A stretch of 64,000 nt of DNA from Glaciecola amylolytica (GCA_003856375.1 CP034120.1:1240001-1304000), one strand, 5' to 3'. Shown: positions 25,429 to 35,789, counted from the stretch's first letter. Numbers and translations: made by a program. The notes: generated by a model not told the origin, from the letters alone.

Positions 25429-26127
25429 ATGAGCGATTTATTTCATCCTGAAAATCAAATTCATTGTGTTACGAATTTTCAGGATCTTGTTTCTACACCA
25501 TTTCATGGAAAGATGAATGCGATTTGCTGGAATCGTAAACTAAGAGGTGATTTTTCTGAGATTGTGGAGAAGATAGAGCTAAACGGAAATATAGTGGCTC
25601 TTGAAGAAGAAGAGCTTCTGGAACTTCAATTGAGTGAACAGGGACAGCTTGCCCGTGAAATTCTTTTGAACGACTTCAAGCTATTGAAAGCTCATGGTGC
25701 ATCACCAACTCTGAATGTGATCAAGTACTACGACAGGGATGATTCTTATCCGTTTTTTCCAACCGATGTGTATTCTTTTCACGTAGATCGTGCTCCGATA
25801 CCAACCGATACGTTTTTATGTACTTATTTTGGCGCGTCGAGTGAAATATTGCCGAATGCGCAAGCCAGACAGAAAGTGCTTATTCCGGAAATACGGGAGG
25901 AACTCAAAAAACTATACGACGGAGCAGCTGACGGTTTTGAATCGTTCTTAAGTGAATATTTCTTTGACCTGCACTATCAGGCCGAACCTGATGCACGTCC
26001 AATAAATTTAGGTCTTGGACACTTATGGCGCCTGGCAACTGATCATCCGGGGAACCAGAGTCTTCCCTGTGTTCATCGCGCACCAAAGGAAAAACCGGGA
26101 GAGAGCAGGTTGTTGATGATTTGTTGA
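25429..26127 (+). CDS. DUF1826-like protein
   Basis: A 232-residue protein. Two features resemble the DUF1826 family: the stretch SFHVDRAPIPTDTFLCTYFG (residues 117-136) with an H-x-D pair, and VHRAPKEKPGESRLLMIC at the very C terminus with His and Arg. H-x-D, a distal His and an Arg is also the metal and 2-oxoglutarate pattern of Fe(II)/2OG oxygenases, so an oxygenase-like fold is possible, but no reaction is known for the family. It stands alone; no operon partner is visible. Confidence 0.55.
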   Translation: MSDLFHPENQIHCVTNFQDLVSTPFHGKMNAICWNRKLRGDFSEIVEKIELNGNIVALEEEELLELQLSEQGQLAREILLNDFKLLKAHGASPTLNVIKYYDRDDSYPFFPTDVYSFHVDRAPIPTDTFLCTYFGASSEILPNAQARQKVLIPEIREELKKLYDGAADGFESFLSEYFFDLHYQAEPDARPINLGLGHLWRLATDHPGNQSLPCVHRAPKEKPGESRLLMIC

Positions 26128-26255
26128 GTACTGATTTGATTCTTGTTTGCTCTTCTGCAAAACATTGAGTGCATCTCGTTCCTCAATCTTCCTCTATTTC
26201 AGAGTTTTCCACTAAAAAAGTTTACAATCATTTGGGGATTTTGACGGTTTATTTT

Positions 26256-26285
26256 TTTGAACTTAAAATGGGTTTTGTATCTTTG
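26256..26285 (+). promoter_or_regulatory. Bacteroidota-type promoter
   Basis: TTTG at 26256-26259 and TATCTTTG at 26278-26285, spaced by 18 bases, match the -33 TTTG and -7 TAnnTTTG consensus. They lie 46 bases before the start of the large T9SS protein. Confidence 0.75.
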
Positions 26286-26331
26286 GCCAGTTAAATAGCT
26301 TCACAAAGGCTATGCACCAATTGCAAAACTT

Positions 26332-29300
26332 ATGATTAGTCACCTTTATCCCGGAAAACAATCGCTTGTCCGATTCGTTTCTCTTTCTTTTTGCTTTTTT
26401 TTCTGTCTGACGTTCAGTTATGCTCAATCCGTTAAAACAATGGAAGGGAAGGAGTTTTGGTTTGGTTTTATGGACAATAGTTCCGTAGACCCGAATGTAA
26501 CCTCCGGAATTATTACAGAACCTTTGGAGCTTAGTGTGCTAATCACCGCAAGAGAATCTACCAGCGGAACCATTTCAATTCCGAATCTTGGCTGGTCATA
26601 CAATTTTGTCGTATTGGCTGATAGTTCGCTGAAGGTGATCATTCCTAAAAATCTGGCAAGACATCCGAATTTTAACGCAGTAGAATTGAAAGGTATTCAC
26701 ATTGAATCCAAAGCACCTATTTCGGTTTCTGCCCACAATTTTATTCCATACAGCTCTGACGCAAGTACCATTTATCCGTCAACGATTCTGGGTTCGGAAT
26801 ATTATTTGGCTTCTTACGCGCCAACTTTTGGTGCTGATATGACCGGAAAGTCTGAATTCTTAATTGTGGCAACAGAAGACAATACTGTTATTCAAATTAC
26901 TCCCAAAGTAGCCTTGGTGGGAAGAGCCGCGAATGTGATGTACAGTATTACGTTGAATAAGGGAGAAACTTATCAGAACAGAGCTGTCAGTTTTTACACA
27001 GATGTCTCCGGTACTTTGGTGAAAGGTGCGGCAAGTAACGGTACATGCAAACCATTTGCTGTTTTTTCGGGTTCGCAATCAACCTATGTGACTGCCAGTT
27101 GTGGATTTGCCAATCACCTTTGCGAACAGATGGTGCCCACTTCTTATTGGGGAACACAATACTTTGTAACACCTTTCGCGCATGCCTCAGAGTATACGGT
27201 GAATATTATCGCTAAAACAAATAATACACAGGTAACTCTGAGTCCATTGGGAGGCCCTCCGGTTGTATTGAATCAGGGGCAATCATATAAGTTTGATGCG
27301 AATTTCGCAAGACCGATTATTTCTACTCAACCGATTTCCGTATTCATGTTTATGAAAGGTGCGGAATGTAACGGAGGAGGTATTGGAGATCCTGCGATGC
27401 TGTTATTAAACAATAGCAATCAGAACATCAACTATGCAAAGTTTACAACCTATAATGCTCCCTTGATAAATACTCATTATGTCAATATCGTTGTGAAAAC
27501 CTCTGAAAGACATTTAATCTATCTGGATGATGCTTTAGTTCCTGACAGCTTGTTTACAACGGTGACCTATAATACCCAGATGTCTTACGCAAAAATTCAT
27601 GTATCTGAAGGAATTCATGAAGTACGAAGTACCTATTCCTTTCAGGGAATGGTGTATGGGATGGGACCATATACAAGTTATGCGAACAATTTAGGCTGGT
27701 ATGAATCCGATCAAAAACCAATTGACCAGAAGATTTGTACGACGACGGATACTTTATTGACAGCTCCTGCAGGCTTTTCCAATGTGTGGTGGTCCACCAT
27801 GGCAGAGATCAATGATACGATCGGAGTGGGGCAAAGCTTCTTGGTGGAAGCGGCAAACTCAAACAATATTTATGTAGCGCACGGTGCAAGTTCAACTTCC
27901 GGTTGTGCTCCTGTTTCCTATTTCAGTGTTGAAAATCCGTCTGCGATAAACACATCCATTCAAACTTCGAACACAGCAGTTTGCAACTTTTCGGAAATTG
28001 AAGCTGCAATCCAAAGTAATTCCAATGTTCCTTTTAGCACAGAGTGGTCTCCTGCTGAACAATTCACAGATCCTTTTTCAAACACCACAACACTCAACCC
28101 GGAGGAATCCGGTTGGTATCACGCAACGATTACCTCACTTGCTCCCGGTTGTTATCTAAAGGAAGACAGTGTTTACATCACTTTGAATGGCGGCGATATT
28201 ACGGAAACTGAAATCCGGACAACAAAGAATAAGGTGTGTTTTAATGATACTGCAAACCTGGAATTTGTTGCATATCGAAAACTGGGATTCGATCATTTTA
28301 ACGGGCCGGTAAATGCTTCATTCTGGGCACAAATCACCGGTGGAACACCCGATAACAGTTGTGGAAGCCATAATGGAACTGCGATGTATTTCAATAACGG
28401 ACCTTCAAGGATTGCCGAAACTCTGCCGCTGGATGTTTTATCGGGTGGAAAAATCAGCTTTTATTTAAAAACGGGAAGTCCGTCCGGACCTTGCGATGAC
28501 CCTGATCCGGGAGAAAATATTTTGCTTCAATACTCTTTAAACAATGGTGCTTCCTGGACTACATTCCGAACCTTGTATGAATACATCTTCACGACATTTT
28601 CGTACGTGGAAGAAGGAATTCCTGCAGCTGCACTTTCCGGAAATACCAAATTCCGCTTGATTCAACCTGCATTTGGAACTGCAAATCAGGATGTTTGGAT
28701 GCTGGATAATTTTCTGATCAGTAAAAAGGAAACAAGCAGTCCGATTACCTGGTCTCCAAATAATTCCATAACGAATGTAAATTCCTATACAACGCAGGTA
28801 TATCCTGATTCGGCAATAACTTATATCGCTTCATTGGTTGATCAGGGCTGTAATTATACCGACTCAATCCTTATTTTATCGGATGCTTTCAGCGTTGTGG
28901 TTGAAAATACTACCGGTTGTGATTCGGAAACAGGTGCATTGATTGCTCATGTATCCGATAATGATTCTTATTTCTATTCCTGGGAATCGGGTTCGGGGAT
29001 ATACTATCCGAATGATTCGATGATCGAAGTTTCCGCTCAGGTTGTAAATGATACGATCGCCCTTAAAATAATTTCGGAACAAGGATGCGTCTTAAACAAA
29101 TCAATCATTGTTTCTCCACATTATTTTGAGATCCATATTCTGGGAGATACGGCCATTTGTCAGGGAGATACTACTAAGTTGGTTGCAGATGCCTTTTTAT
29201 CAATCACCGACAATTTTAATTCTCAAACAATCAATAATGATTTGTGGTGGAATATAAGTGGTGGCTCCATCTCAAACAACTGCAGTGTATACGAAGGCAG

Positions 29301-31896
29301 CAATTTGTATTTTGGAAACAATATTAACCGGACTTGTGAAACAAAACCTTTTGATTTTTCAAACGGTGGTATTTTAGCCTTTGAATATGCATTCGGAACA
29401 GCACCCTACAATGGTCCGGGGATTTGTGCTTTGCCGGCAAATAACCAATATGTTACAGTGGAATATTCTCTTGATAACGGTTTGAGTTGGGCTTACTTGT
29501 CTGGTATTGGAATTTCAAATCCGCCAACCGCAGATTTTAGACATGTAAGTGTCGAGATTCCTGCAGCTGCCTGGTCAGCAAACACCAAATTCAGATGGAA
29601 GCAAAACAATATTTCAAATCAATTTGGAAGTAACTGGATGCTGGATAATGTTTCATTGATGCGTCGTTTGCCAAACAGCAACCTGTTTAGCTGGTATGAT
29701 GATCAAAACAATCTGGTATCTTCAGATTCGGCACTTACGATTCTACAAAGCGGGACAGCGGATTACACCGTTCAGATTACCGATTCACAAACCGGTTGTG
29801 TTCAATCAGAATCAGTGACTGTAAAAGTTGGACAGCCATATACTTTAAATCTGCCGGATGTTCAATTATGTCATGCAGACACCGTATCATTTGCTCCTCA
29901 GCTTCCTGCCGGAGAAACGTATACTTTTAATTGGTATACCTATGGCGGCGTTTTACTAAATTACTCTAATATCGGTCATGATTCCTTGTATTCAACCTAT
30001 ATCGGAGCGCCGTCAACGGTTATTGTTCACTCCAATTCAACTTCCGGTTGTTCGTCTAAAGATACAGCGGCTGTTACGTTAATGTTTGATTTTGAACGGG
30101 CTTCGATTTGGGGAGATACGATTATTTGTTCGGGAGCTTCCGGTGTGTTACAGAGCAGGTTGGCCGAATCAAAATTATATCCATGTCAGACAGCTTATGA
30201 ATTCTATTCGTTTGCTCCCTTTTTGAACGCATCAAATATGTATGGTTCAATCAATGGGAATGCGCTTGTTTTTAGTGGTAGTCAGAGAAATGTAGTGATC
30301 AATCACGCCATTCCAAACGGTGGAAACCTCTCTTTTTACCTTAAATCAGGTGATGGAATCAATGCCGACGCAACGGAGTTAGGTGATGACCTGAGAATTG
30401 AATATTCAACAAATAACGGAGCATCGTGGCAATTGATTTCAACTGTTTCGACCTATCAAATGTTTCAATACCAATTGGTAACGGTTCATTTTCCTCCTTT
30501 GGCGTATTCACCTTCTACCTTGATCAGACTAAGTCAAACCAATTTTGACAGTAGTATGAATGACGTGATCCTGATAGATGAGATTACAATTTCTGCTTAT
30601 ACTGTTATTCCGGTGAATTATAGTTGGACAACCAATAATGCCGTTATTTCAACGACAGAAAATGTTTCGATCACTCCAACTGTTCAAAACCAGCTTTACT
30701 CCGTTGTTATTTCTGATCAGACAGGTACTTGTTTCTTTTATGATACTGTTTCGGTAGAAGGAATCAATTTTACAGTAAATGCCGGAACAGACATGGGCGT
30801 TTGTATTGACAGTACTGTCTCTTTGAACGGATCAACGAATTGTGTGTTGCCTTACACCGTTTTCTGGAACAATGCCGGAAACCTGATTACCAGTGCAGAT
30901 CTTCAACCTCAGGTGATCAATAACTTCTCCGCAAATTATATTCTTCGTGTTTCAAAAGGAAGCTGTACGATTTCTGATACCGTTTCACTAACGGTTTTCC
31001 CGAATATGGCGTTAAACCTTTTAAACAGTGCGTTGAAATGTTCGGAAGACACCTTGTTGATTGATATGAACGGCGCCAGTTCGATTACCTGGAATCCGGC
31101 AGCAAATATCGCAGATCTTCAGGGAGAAGTATTCGGATTTTACACCGACCACAACACGGAGTATTTTGTGGATTACAAGGATATACATGGCTGTCGTTAT
31201 CAGGATAGTATTACCATTTCCACAGAGCTTCCGATTTCTGTCTCATTGCCTTCAGATACAACAATCTGTACATATGACCAGTTGGTATTAATCCCACAAT
31301 CCAGTGGCTCAAGCACTGTTTTTCAATGGAACGACGGCTCAAACGCATCCACTTCTTTAGTAACTAATCCGGGTGTTTACTGGGCAGAACAATCCAATGT
31401 GTGTGGCGCTTTCCGTGATTCGATCATTGTGTCGAACTATCCTTTGTTGAATGCCGTAGTTTCCAATTCTGGCAATGTGTTATCTGTGAACGCAGTATTT
31501 CAAACCTATCAATGGATTGACTGTAATACGGGGAATAGCATTCCTGGTGAAACCGACCGGACATTCACTCCATCTGTAAACGGAAATTATGCTGTTATTG
31601 TATCTGATGGACATTGTGAAGATACTTCTGCCTGTTCTGCAATCAACGATTTAGGAATCAACGATTTGATTTCCACGGATGGTTTTCAGATGAATTTCAA
31701 CCCGGAGACGAATGAATTGAACATCGTATTTACTCAGAATCAGGCAAGTGGTTTGGAGATTTTCGATTACTCAGGAAAATTGGTATATCAGAAAGAGAAA
31801 CTGGTTTCCAATGAAACAATTCAGATGAATGATTGGTCTACAGGGATTTACCTGATCAGAATAGCCGGACAAAGCACAAGATTGTATATTCGATAA
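26332..31896 (+). CDS. Giant T9SS-exported adhesin-like protein
   Basis: A 1854-residue protein with a signal peptide (about 1-32, ending TFSYAQ). Residues about 40-470 read as an IgGFc-binding-type N-terminal domain (EFWFGFMDNS, IHIESKAPISVSAHNF, FLIVATEDNTVIQITP, FAVFSGSQSTYV, QMVPTSYWGTQYFVTPFA). Three reelin-like/jelly-roll segments follow at about 650-830, 955-1115 and 1290-1425, each with a 'YSLNNGASW' type motif. Ig-like repeats fill the rest. The last 70 residues (ETNELNIVF ... GLEIFDYSGKLVY ... WSTGIYLIRI) are a type A T9SS sorting domain. It is probably attached to the cell surface or secreted; binding of a host or matrix glycoprotein is only suggested by the domain. It is monocistronic. 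Confidence 0.85.
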   Translation: MISHLYPGKQSLVRFVSLSFCFFFCLTFSYAQSVKTMEGKEFWFGFMDNSSVDPNVTSGIITEPLELSVLITARESTSGTISIPNLGWSYNFVVLADSSLKVIIPKNLARHPNFNAVELKGIHIESKAPISVSAHNFIPYSSDASTIYPSTILGSEYYLASYAPTFGADMTGKSEFLIVATEDNTVIQITPKVALVGRAANVMYSITLNKGETYQNRAVSFYTDVSGTLVKGAASNGTCKPFAVFSGSQSTYVTASCGFANHLCEQMVPTSYWGTQYFVTPFAHASEYTVNIIAKTNNTQVTLSPLGGPPVVLNQGQSYKFDANFARPIISTQPISVFMFMKGAECNGGGIGDPAMLLLNNSNQNINYAKFTTYNAPLINTHYVNIVVKTSERHLIYLDDALVPDSLFTTVTYNTQMSYAKIHVSEGIHEVRSTYSFQGMVYGMGPYTSYANNLGWYESDQKPIDQKICTTTDTLLTAPAGFSNVWWSTMAEINDTIGVGQSFLVEAANSNNIYVAHGASSTSGCAPVSYFSVENPSAINTSIQTSNTAVCNFSEIEAAIQSNSNVPFSTEWSPAEQFTDPFSNTTTLNPEESGWYHATITSLAPGCYLKEDSVYITLNGGDITETEIRTTKNKVCFNDTANLEFVAYRKLGFDHFNGPVNASFWAQITGGTPDNSCGSHNGTAMYFNNGPSRIAETLPLDVLSGGKISFYLKTGSPSGPCDDPDPGENILLQYSLNNGASWTTFRTLYEYIFTTFSYVEEGIPAAALSGNTKFRLIQPAFGTANQDVWMLDNFLISKKETSSPITWSPNNSITNVNSYTTQVYPDSAITYIASLVDQGCNYTDSILILSDAFSVVVENTTGCDSETGALIAHVSDNDSYFYSWESGSGIYYPNDSMIEVSAQVVNDTIALKIISEQGCVLNKSIIVSPHYFEIHILGDTAICQGDTTKLVADAFLSITDNFNSQTINNDLWWNISGGSISNNCSVYEGSNLYFGNNINRTCETKPFDFSNGGILAFEYAFGTAPYNGPGICALPANNQYVTVEYSLDNGLSWAYLSGIGISNPPTADFRHVSVEIPAAAWSANTKFRWKQNNISNQFGSNWMLDNVSLMRRLPNSNLFSWYDDQNNLVSSDSALTILQSGTADYTVQITDSQTGCVQSESVTVKVGQPYTLNLPDVQLCHADTVSFAPQLPAGETYTFNWYTYGGVLLNYSNIGHDSLYSTYIGAPSTVIVHSNSTSGCSSKDTAAVTLMFDFERASIWGDTIICSGASGVLQSRLAESKLYPCQTAYEFYSFAPFLNASNMYGSINGNALVFSGSQRNVVINHAIPNGGNLSFYLKSGDGINADATELGDDLRIEYSTNNGASWQLISTVSTYQMFQYQLVTVHFPPLAYSPSTLIRLSQTNFDSSMNDVILIDEITISAYTVIPVNYSWTTNNAVISTTENVSITPTVQNQLYSVVISDQTGTCFFYDTVSVEGINFTVNAGTDMGVCIDSTVSLNGSTNCVLPYTVFWNNAGNLITSADLQPQVINNFSANYILRVSKGSCTISDTVSLTVFPNMALNLLNSALKCSEDTLLIDMNGASSITWNPAANIADLQGEVFGFYTDHNTEYFVDYKDIHGCRYQDSITISTELPISVSLPSDTTICTYDQLVLIPQSSGSSTVFQWNDGSNASTSLVTNPGVYWAEQSNVCGAFRDSIIVSNYPLLNAVVSNSGNVLSVNAVFQTYQWIDCNTGNSIPGETDRTFTPSVNGNYAVIVSDGHCEDTSACSAINDLGINDLISTDGFQMNFNPETNELNIVFTQNQASGLEIFDYSGKLVYQKEKLVSNETIQMNDWSTGIYLIRIAGQSTRLYIR

Positions 31897-31985
31897 TTGA
31901 AAACCTGAATTGATATACAAACGAAGTTGGTCTTGACACAGGATATTCCTGCAAATCGATCGATTCGTTGAATAAAATAATAGAT

Positions 31986-32020
31986 GGGCGAGTTATCTTT
32001 TTGTTCTTAAAGGCTCGCCC
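31986..32020 (+). terminator. Hairpin after giant adhesin gene
   Basis: GGGCGAG (31986-31992) and CTCGCCC (32014-32020) pair over a 21-base, T-rich loop. A T run comes only about 20 bases later, so termination is uncertain. Confidence 0.4.
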
Positions 32021-32119
32021 TGAAACTCAGATTTAGCAGCTTTTTTACAGATTAAGAGCTTAAAAAAGTAATAAATTCTTTTTAAATTAGATACCTAATT
32101 ATTTAACACTTACTATTAC

Positions 32120-33004
32120 ATGAAAAATCTATTCGCTTTTAGGAAGGGGCTTGCTATTGGAATGATTTCCATCGTGGCGCTTTCAGCTTGTCAAAAGGAA
32201 AAACTTCCTCAAGAGGTTTCTGACAAACAAACACAAAATCAATCGTTGCCGCAAACAGATTACAAGTATTCATCGGTTGTAAAAATTCAAGGGGAAACAG
32301 TTGAAGACGGCTACCTGAATCTTACAATATCATCAAATGATGAGAATTACCTGAAAATGTATGTAGCAAAGCTGGAGCAATCTAAAATTACTTTGGAAGA
32401 AGCTAATCTGTTGTCTGACGGTCAGGAAGAGAAGCCTGATCCTTTCATGGATACTGAATCTGATGCCGGAGTTTCTCTCAAGTTTGATTGGAGTAATTTT
32501 GAATTTGATTTGGAAAAAGGTAAATTATATGGGATTTATCTGATGCCGAAAGAGCAGGATAACAGTAAAGCTTTGGTATTGTATTCTTCCATGAGTAACG
32601 TTGTATCGTTTAGCTCTGCAGGGAACGGATTTGCTGCGGTAAATGTAAATAGTACCCAGCCGGGGTTCCAGTTTGGGTGTTTATGCACCACACAAAGCAG
32701 ATGGAAATTTGCCAATCATCAAGGAAATGATTTCTATGAGCGATTAATGTCGAATGGAGATAATCTGGAAGTAAGGACCTTTACCTGTAAATTTGTTGCT
32801 TGTTATTTCGACGGTTTTGGTATTTCATCGGTTCCATACTTTGGCGCAAATCCAACTTATTATCGCCCCCGATTTAATTATTCAAGCCCTGAGCTTCCTG
32901 AAAACTACATGGATTACAACGATATAAAATCAGGGAGAGGAATAAACACATATACCAATCAAATCTCTGAAAAAGCCACCGTAACATTCTATCTGGCCGG
33001 TTAA
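32120..33004 (+). CDS. Hypothetical lipoprotein, 294 aa
   Basis: A 294-residue protein with a lipoprotein signal (SIVALSAC, Cys24) after a longer basic N terminus. The mature part has a polar linker (25-50), a beta-rich domain with GYLNLTISSNDENYLKMYV, and a C-terminal half with four Cys residues around FGCLCTTQSRWKF and FTCKFVACYFDGF. It ends in YTNQISEKATVTFYLAG, a beta strand. No family is recognised. It is probably a surface or periplasmic lipoprotein. It ends convergent to the SGNH hydrolase gene. Confidence 0.7.
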   Translation: MKNLFAFRKGLAIGMISIVALSACQKEKLPQEVSDKQTQNQSLPQTDYKYSSVVKIQGETVEDGYLNLTISSNDENYLKMYVAKLEQSKITLEEANLLSDGQEEKPDPFMDTESDAGVSLKFDWSNFEFDLEKGKLYGIYLMPKEQDNSKALVLYSSMSNVVSFSSAGNGFAAVNVNSTQPGFQFGCLCTTQSRWKFANHQGNDFYERLMSNGDNLEVRTFTCKFVACYFDGFGISSVPYFGANPTYYRPRFNYSSPELPENYMDYNDIKSGRGINTYTNQISEKATVTFYLAG

Positions 33005-33066
33005 TTTTCTTTGAAACAAATAGTAAAGAGTGTAGAAATTCGACTGTCTTTCACACTTCTCAATAA

Positions 33067-33104
33067 AAAAAGAGCATTTTGTAAGTCAAAATGCTCTTTT
33101 CTTT
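33067..33104. terminator. Bidirectional terminator
   Basis: AAAAGAGCATTTTG (33068-33081) and CAAAATGCTCTTTT (33087-33100) form a perfect stem with A and T runs on both sides, serving the convergent genes ending at 33004 and 33129. Confidence 0.9.
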
Positions 33105-33128
33105 TAATACTTGCTCTCACACGGCGTT

Positions 33129-34064
33129 TCAAGCCATCACTTCCCGGATCTTTTCGCTGAATTTTTGTGCAACCAACCTGAATCCGTCTCCATCCGGATG
33201 TAATTCGTTTTTCCACTGATTTCGGGGGACAAGTCCACGGTTGTCGATGTAATAAACGCCTGCAAATTCCGATTGAATGCCCTGCATCATTTCATGAAAT
33301 TTATCGATGAGGTAATGTCCGATCTCATTCTGAATATCGAGGTTTTTGATTCCTCTTTTTTTGAACGGCTTTCCGAACCAAACTTTATCCTTTCCTTCGA
33401 AATAGGGATAGTCGTAACCGTGACAAATGATTTTAATTGCAGGGAATTCCTGAAATACTTTTTGAAAAATAGCGCGGTAAATAACTCTGAAATCCTCCAG
33501 AATGGATTCAAACTCATCGTGAATAATCAGATCAATACCACTTGCGCCGCTTTGATAATCACGCAATACTTCAAGCATTCGTTCACCTCCAACCAAATCG
33601 TTTCCACCTCCGCTTAACAGAAACACATCCGGTTTACATTTGCGTAGAGCTTTCAGGTATTCTTCTTCGGCATAAATATTGGCCAGCCAATCACCACCGT
33701 AATCAACGGAGTAGATCGAAAAATCCTCAAACAAATGATCAATGACTTCCGGAAGGCTTGTAGGATAATTGAACCAGGAATCACCTTCCGATACAATACT
33801 GATTTTGCCAATATCATGACCATTTTCCAAACGCTGCCAATGTCTTTCCTGACGCTCGATCTGGCGTTTTTTGTTCAACATTCCGATGATTCCCCTTGCA
33901 GCGTTGGATTGGTTTCGAATGATCCGGTCACCGATTTGAATCGTCCTGTTTTTAAGCTCCGGATTGATTGCAATAGCATTTAACTCTTCGGTTTCGAGAT
34001 ATCCTTCAATTTCAAGTTCCGTCAGTGCATTTAATTTCAGCACCAATTCAGTATCTTTCAGCAT
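33129..34064 (-). CDS. SGNH/GDSL-family hydrolase
   Basis: A 311-residue protein with the SGNH blocks: VSEGDSW near residue 91 (nucleophile Ser), DYGGDWL (block II Gly), LLSGGGNDL near residue 150 (block III Asn) and ELHPDGDGF near residue 288 (catalytic Asp and His). No signal peptide is seen, so it acts in the cytoplasm or needs another route. The N-terminal 80 residues form a helical extension. The family includes esterases and lipases; the substrate is unknown. It lies 10 bases downstream of the YdjC/ChbG-like gene, which deacetylates oligosaccharides in some members, so carbohydrate ester removal is a possible shared theme. Confidence 0.85.
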   Translation of the reverse strand: MLKDTELVLKLNALTELEIEGYLETEELNAIAINPELKNRTIQIGDRIIRNQSNAARGIIGMLNKKRQIERQERHWQRLENGHDIGKISIVSEGDSWFNYPTSLPEVIDHLFEDFSIYSVDYGGDWLANIYAEEEYLKALRKCKPDVFLLSGGGNDLVGGERMLEVLRDYQSGASGIDLIIHDEFESILEDFRVIYRAIFQKVFQEFPAIKIICHGYDYPYFEGKDKVWFGKPFKKRGIKNLDIQNEIGHYLIDKFHEMMQGIQSEFAGVYYIDNRGLVPRNQWKNELHPDGDGFRLVAQKFSEKIREVMA

Positions 34065-34074
34065 ATTTTGGTTA

Positions 34075-35157
34075 TTAGGATTTATACAACTTACGTGGAA
34101 TGCAATCTGACCACTTTCCGCGCTCTACTTCATGATTATCGTATAATCTTTTCAAGCCTCCCGGAGAACCATGCTCCCAAAACAAGGAATTGTATTCGAC
34201 AGATCGCCCGTCAAAATAAGTGGTTGAAATTCCGTTGTAATTCGGCAGGTCAAACTCATCAAACGCGTCAATTCCTTTCTCGATACGCTCTTTCTTTCTC
34301 AGTTTTACCTTTGAGTTGTTCATACCGCCAAATCTGACATGAAACAATGCTTCCACAACCTGAGGAGACTGCTGCTCACTGCTGATGGTCTGAATGCGCT
34401 GAAAGATCTCGCGCAATGCGACTTGCCGGCGCTCTATAAATTCTTCCGGAATGTATGGGTTTGAATCCAGAATTGTCCGCCACAAAGAATAATGCGAACT
34501 GTCCAGATAATTGGTAGAACGGTAATTCAATTCGGAGAGCGCAAATTTCCCAACTTGCCGAAGCTCATAAGCACTTCTTGATTGCTGTTTATCATCCTTA
34601 CTGGCCTTTCTTGGTCCCAGGTATTTGTAATACAAAAGTGCATTCCAGGTAGGGAAAACCTGCGGATTGCGAATCGGAAGATTGTATTCATTTGCGACCT
34701 TCACATACATCTCGGTATATTTGGGGAAAAACCACAATGCGTCGTGATGATTGGTCAGATGGGTAACCTTACTCCAGATTCTGGGATTGCTTTTCAATAC
34801 CTCCACTTGTTTCTTCAATTCCTCATAAATTGCCTGAGGATCTGCATCGCTGTTGGTTTTCTTTGCAGAAATAAAATGACCCTTGCATAAAATGGATGAT
34901 AATCCGCTTGTTTCTTCAATCGGTTTTCCGGAGGTAATGGTCAGATGAACCCCTAATTCCAGATCCGGATTTGAAGCTTCGATTTCGTCCAATAATTTCA
35001 ATGTGTTTTCAATACTGAGCTGTCCGTTTTCGCCATAATTTGCAAGAACTTCAACAGAATCGATAATATCTGCCTTTGCCAGATTGATAATTCCCTGATT
35101 GATTGAGTCGTCTACACCAAAGTCATCAGCTGTTAAAACAAGTTTTGATTTTTCCAT
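34075..35157 (-). CDS. YdjC/ChbG-family carbohydrate deacetylase
   Basis: A 360-residue protein. LVLTADDFGVDDSIN (residues 7-20) carries the Asp-Asp of the YdjC family metal site; His71 in LELGVHLT and the His in KVTHLTNHHDALWF (about 130) supply the other ligands. This is the TIM-barrel-like fold of ChbG/HpnK-type deacetylases, which remove acetyl groups from N-acetylated sugars. The protein is longer than ChbG (about 250), with an extra region after residue 200. It is first in a two-gene operon with the SGNH hydrolase. The exact substrate cannot be told. Confidence 0.85.
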   Translation of the reverse strand: MEKSKLVLTADDFGVDDSINQGIINLAKADIIDSVEVLANYGENGQLSIENTLKLLDEIEASNPDLELGVHLTITSGKPIEETSGLSSILCKGHFISAKKTNSDADPQAIYEELKKQVEVLKSNPRIWSKVTHLTNHHDALWFFPKYTEMYVKVANEYNLPIRNPQVFPTWNALLYYKYLGPRKASKDDKQQSRSAYELRQVGKFALSELNYRSTNYLDSSHYSLWRTILDSNPYIPEEFIERRQVALREIFQRIQTISSEQQSPQVVEALFHVRFGGMNNSKVKLRKKERIEKGIDAFDEFDLPNYNGISTTYFDGRSVEYNSLFWEHGSPGGLKRLYDNHEVERGKWSDCIPRKLYKS

Positions 35158-35358
35158 GAATAGTGCTGTTTGTGCTCTTCAAAAATGGGTAATAATATTT
35201 AAATAACCAAGAGGATAGATGGCTAATTTTGAGTGTTTTGCTGGATTTGTTTAGTGGCTGGAAATCAAGTGTAAAGCTGTTTTCGGATGTCAGTTGTAAA
35301 GTCCGGAAAATTGCCATATTTCAATTTTTTTCATTAGTATTGAAACGCTTCACAAGGG

Positions 35359-35366
35359 TATATTTG
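35359..35366 (+). promoter_or_regulatory. -7 element for the VOC gene
   Basis: TATATTTG matches TAnnTTTG exactly and lies 24 bases before the ATG at 35391. TTG at 35340-35342 is a possible -33 element. It supports this start over an upstream in-frame ATG at 35229. Confidence 0.6.
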
Positions 35367-35390
35367 AACACAACGCTAAAACGAATAACA

Positions 35391-35771
35391 ATGAAACGAG
35401 TAGTAGGAATCGGGGGAATTTTCTTTAAGTGCAAAGATCCGGAAAAAATCAACGAATGGTATAAAACACATTTGGGAATGGATACCGGACCTTACGGAGC
35501 AACCTTCGAATGGAAAGAAGATGATGATTCAACGAAAAAAGGTACCACACAATGGAGTCCGTTTTCTGAAACAACAAAATACTTTGAGCCTTCAACAAGA
35601 GAATTCATGATAAACTACAGAGTTGAGGATCTGGAAGTTTTGATCGTAGAGTTGAAGAAAGAAGGAGTGACAATCCTGGAGGAAATGGCAACGTATGAGT
35701 ATGGAAAATTCGTTCATATTCTGGATATAGAGGGAAACAAAATCGAATTGTGGGAACCCGCAGATCATTGA
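35391..35771 (+). CDS. VOC-family (glyoxalase-like) protein
   Basis: A 126-residue protein from the ATG at 35391. It has the beta-alpha-beta-beta-beta pattern of the vicinal oxygen chelate fold: VVGIGGIFFKCKDPEKINEWY at the first half and GKFVHILDIEGNKIELWEP at the end, with Glu in the last motif as a likely metal ligand. The start MKRVVG follows a promoter element directly. The family includes glyoxalases, extradiol dioxygenases and antibiotic-binding proteins; the role here is unknown. It is transcribed alone. Confidence 0.85.
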   Translation: MKRVVGIGGIFFKCKDPEKINEWYKTHLGMDTGPYGATFEWKEDDDSTKKGTTQWSPFSETTKYFEPSTREFMINYRVEDLEVLIVELKKEGVTILEEMATYEYGKFVHILDIEGNKIELWEPADH

Positions 35772-35789
35772 GTCGAAAATAAAAAGAAG

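Noticed and set aside
35229-35390. 54-residue N-terminal extension of the VOC protein
   Set aside because: It would overlap the promoter element at 35359-35366 and adds residues unlike the family.
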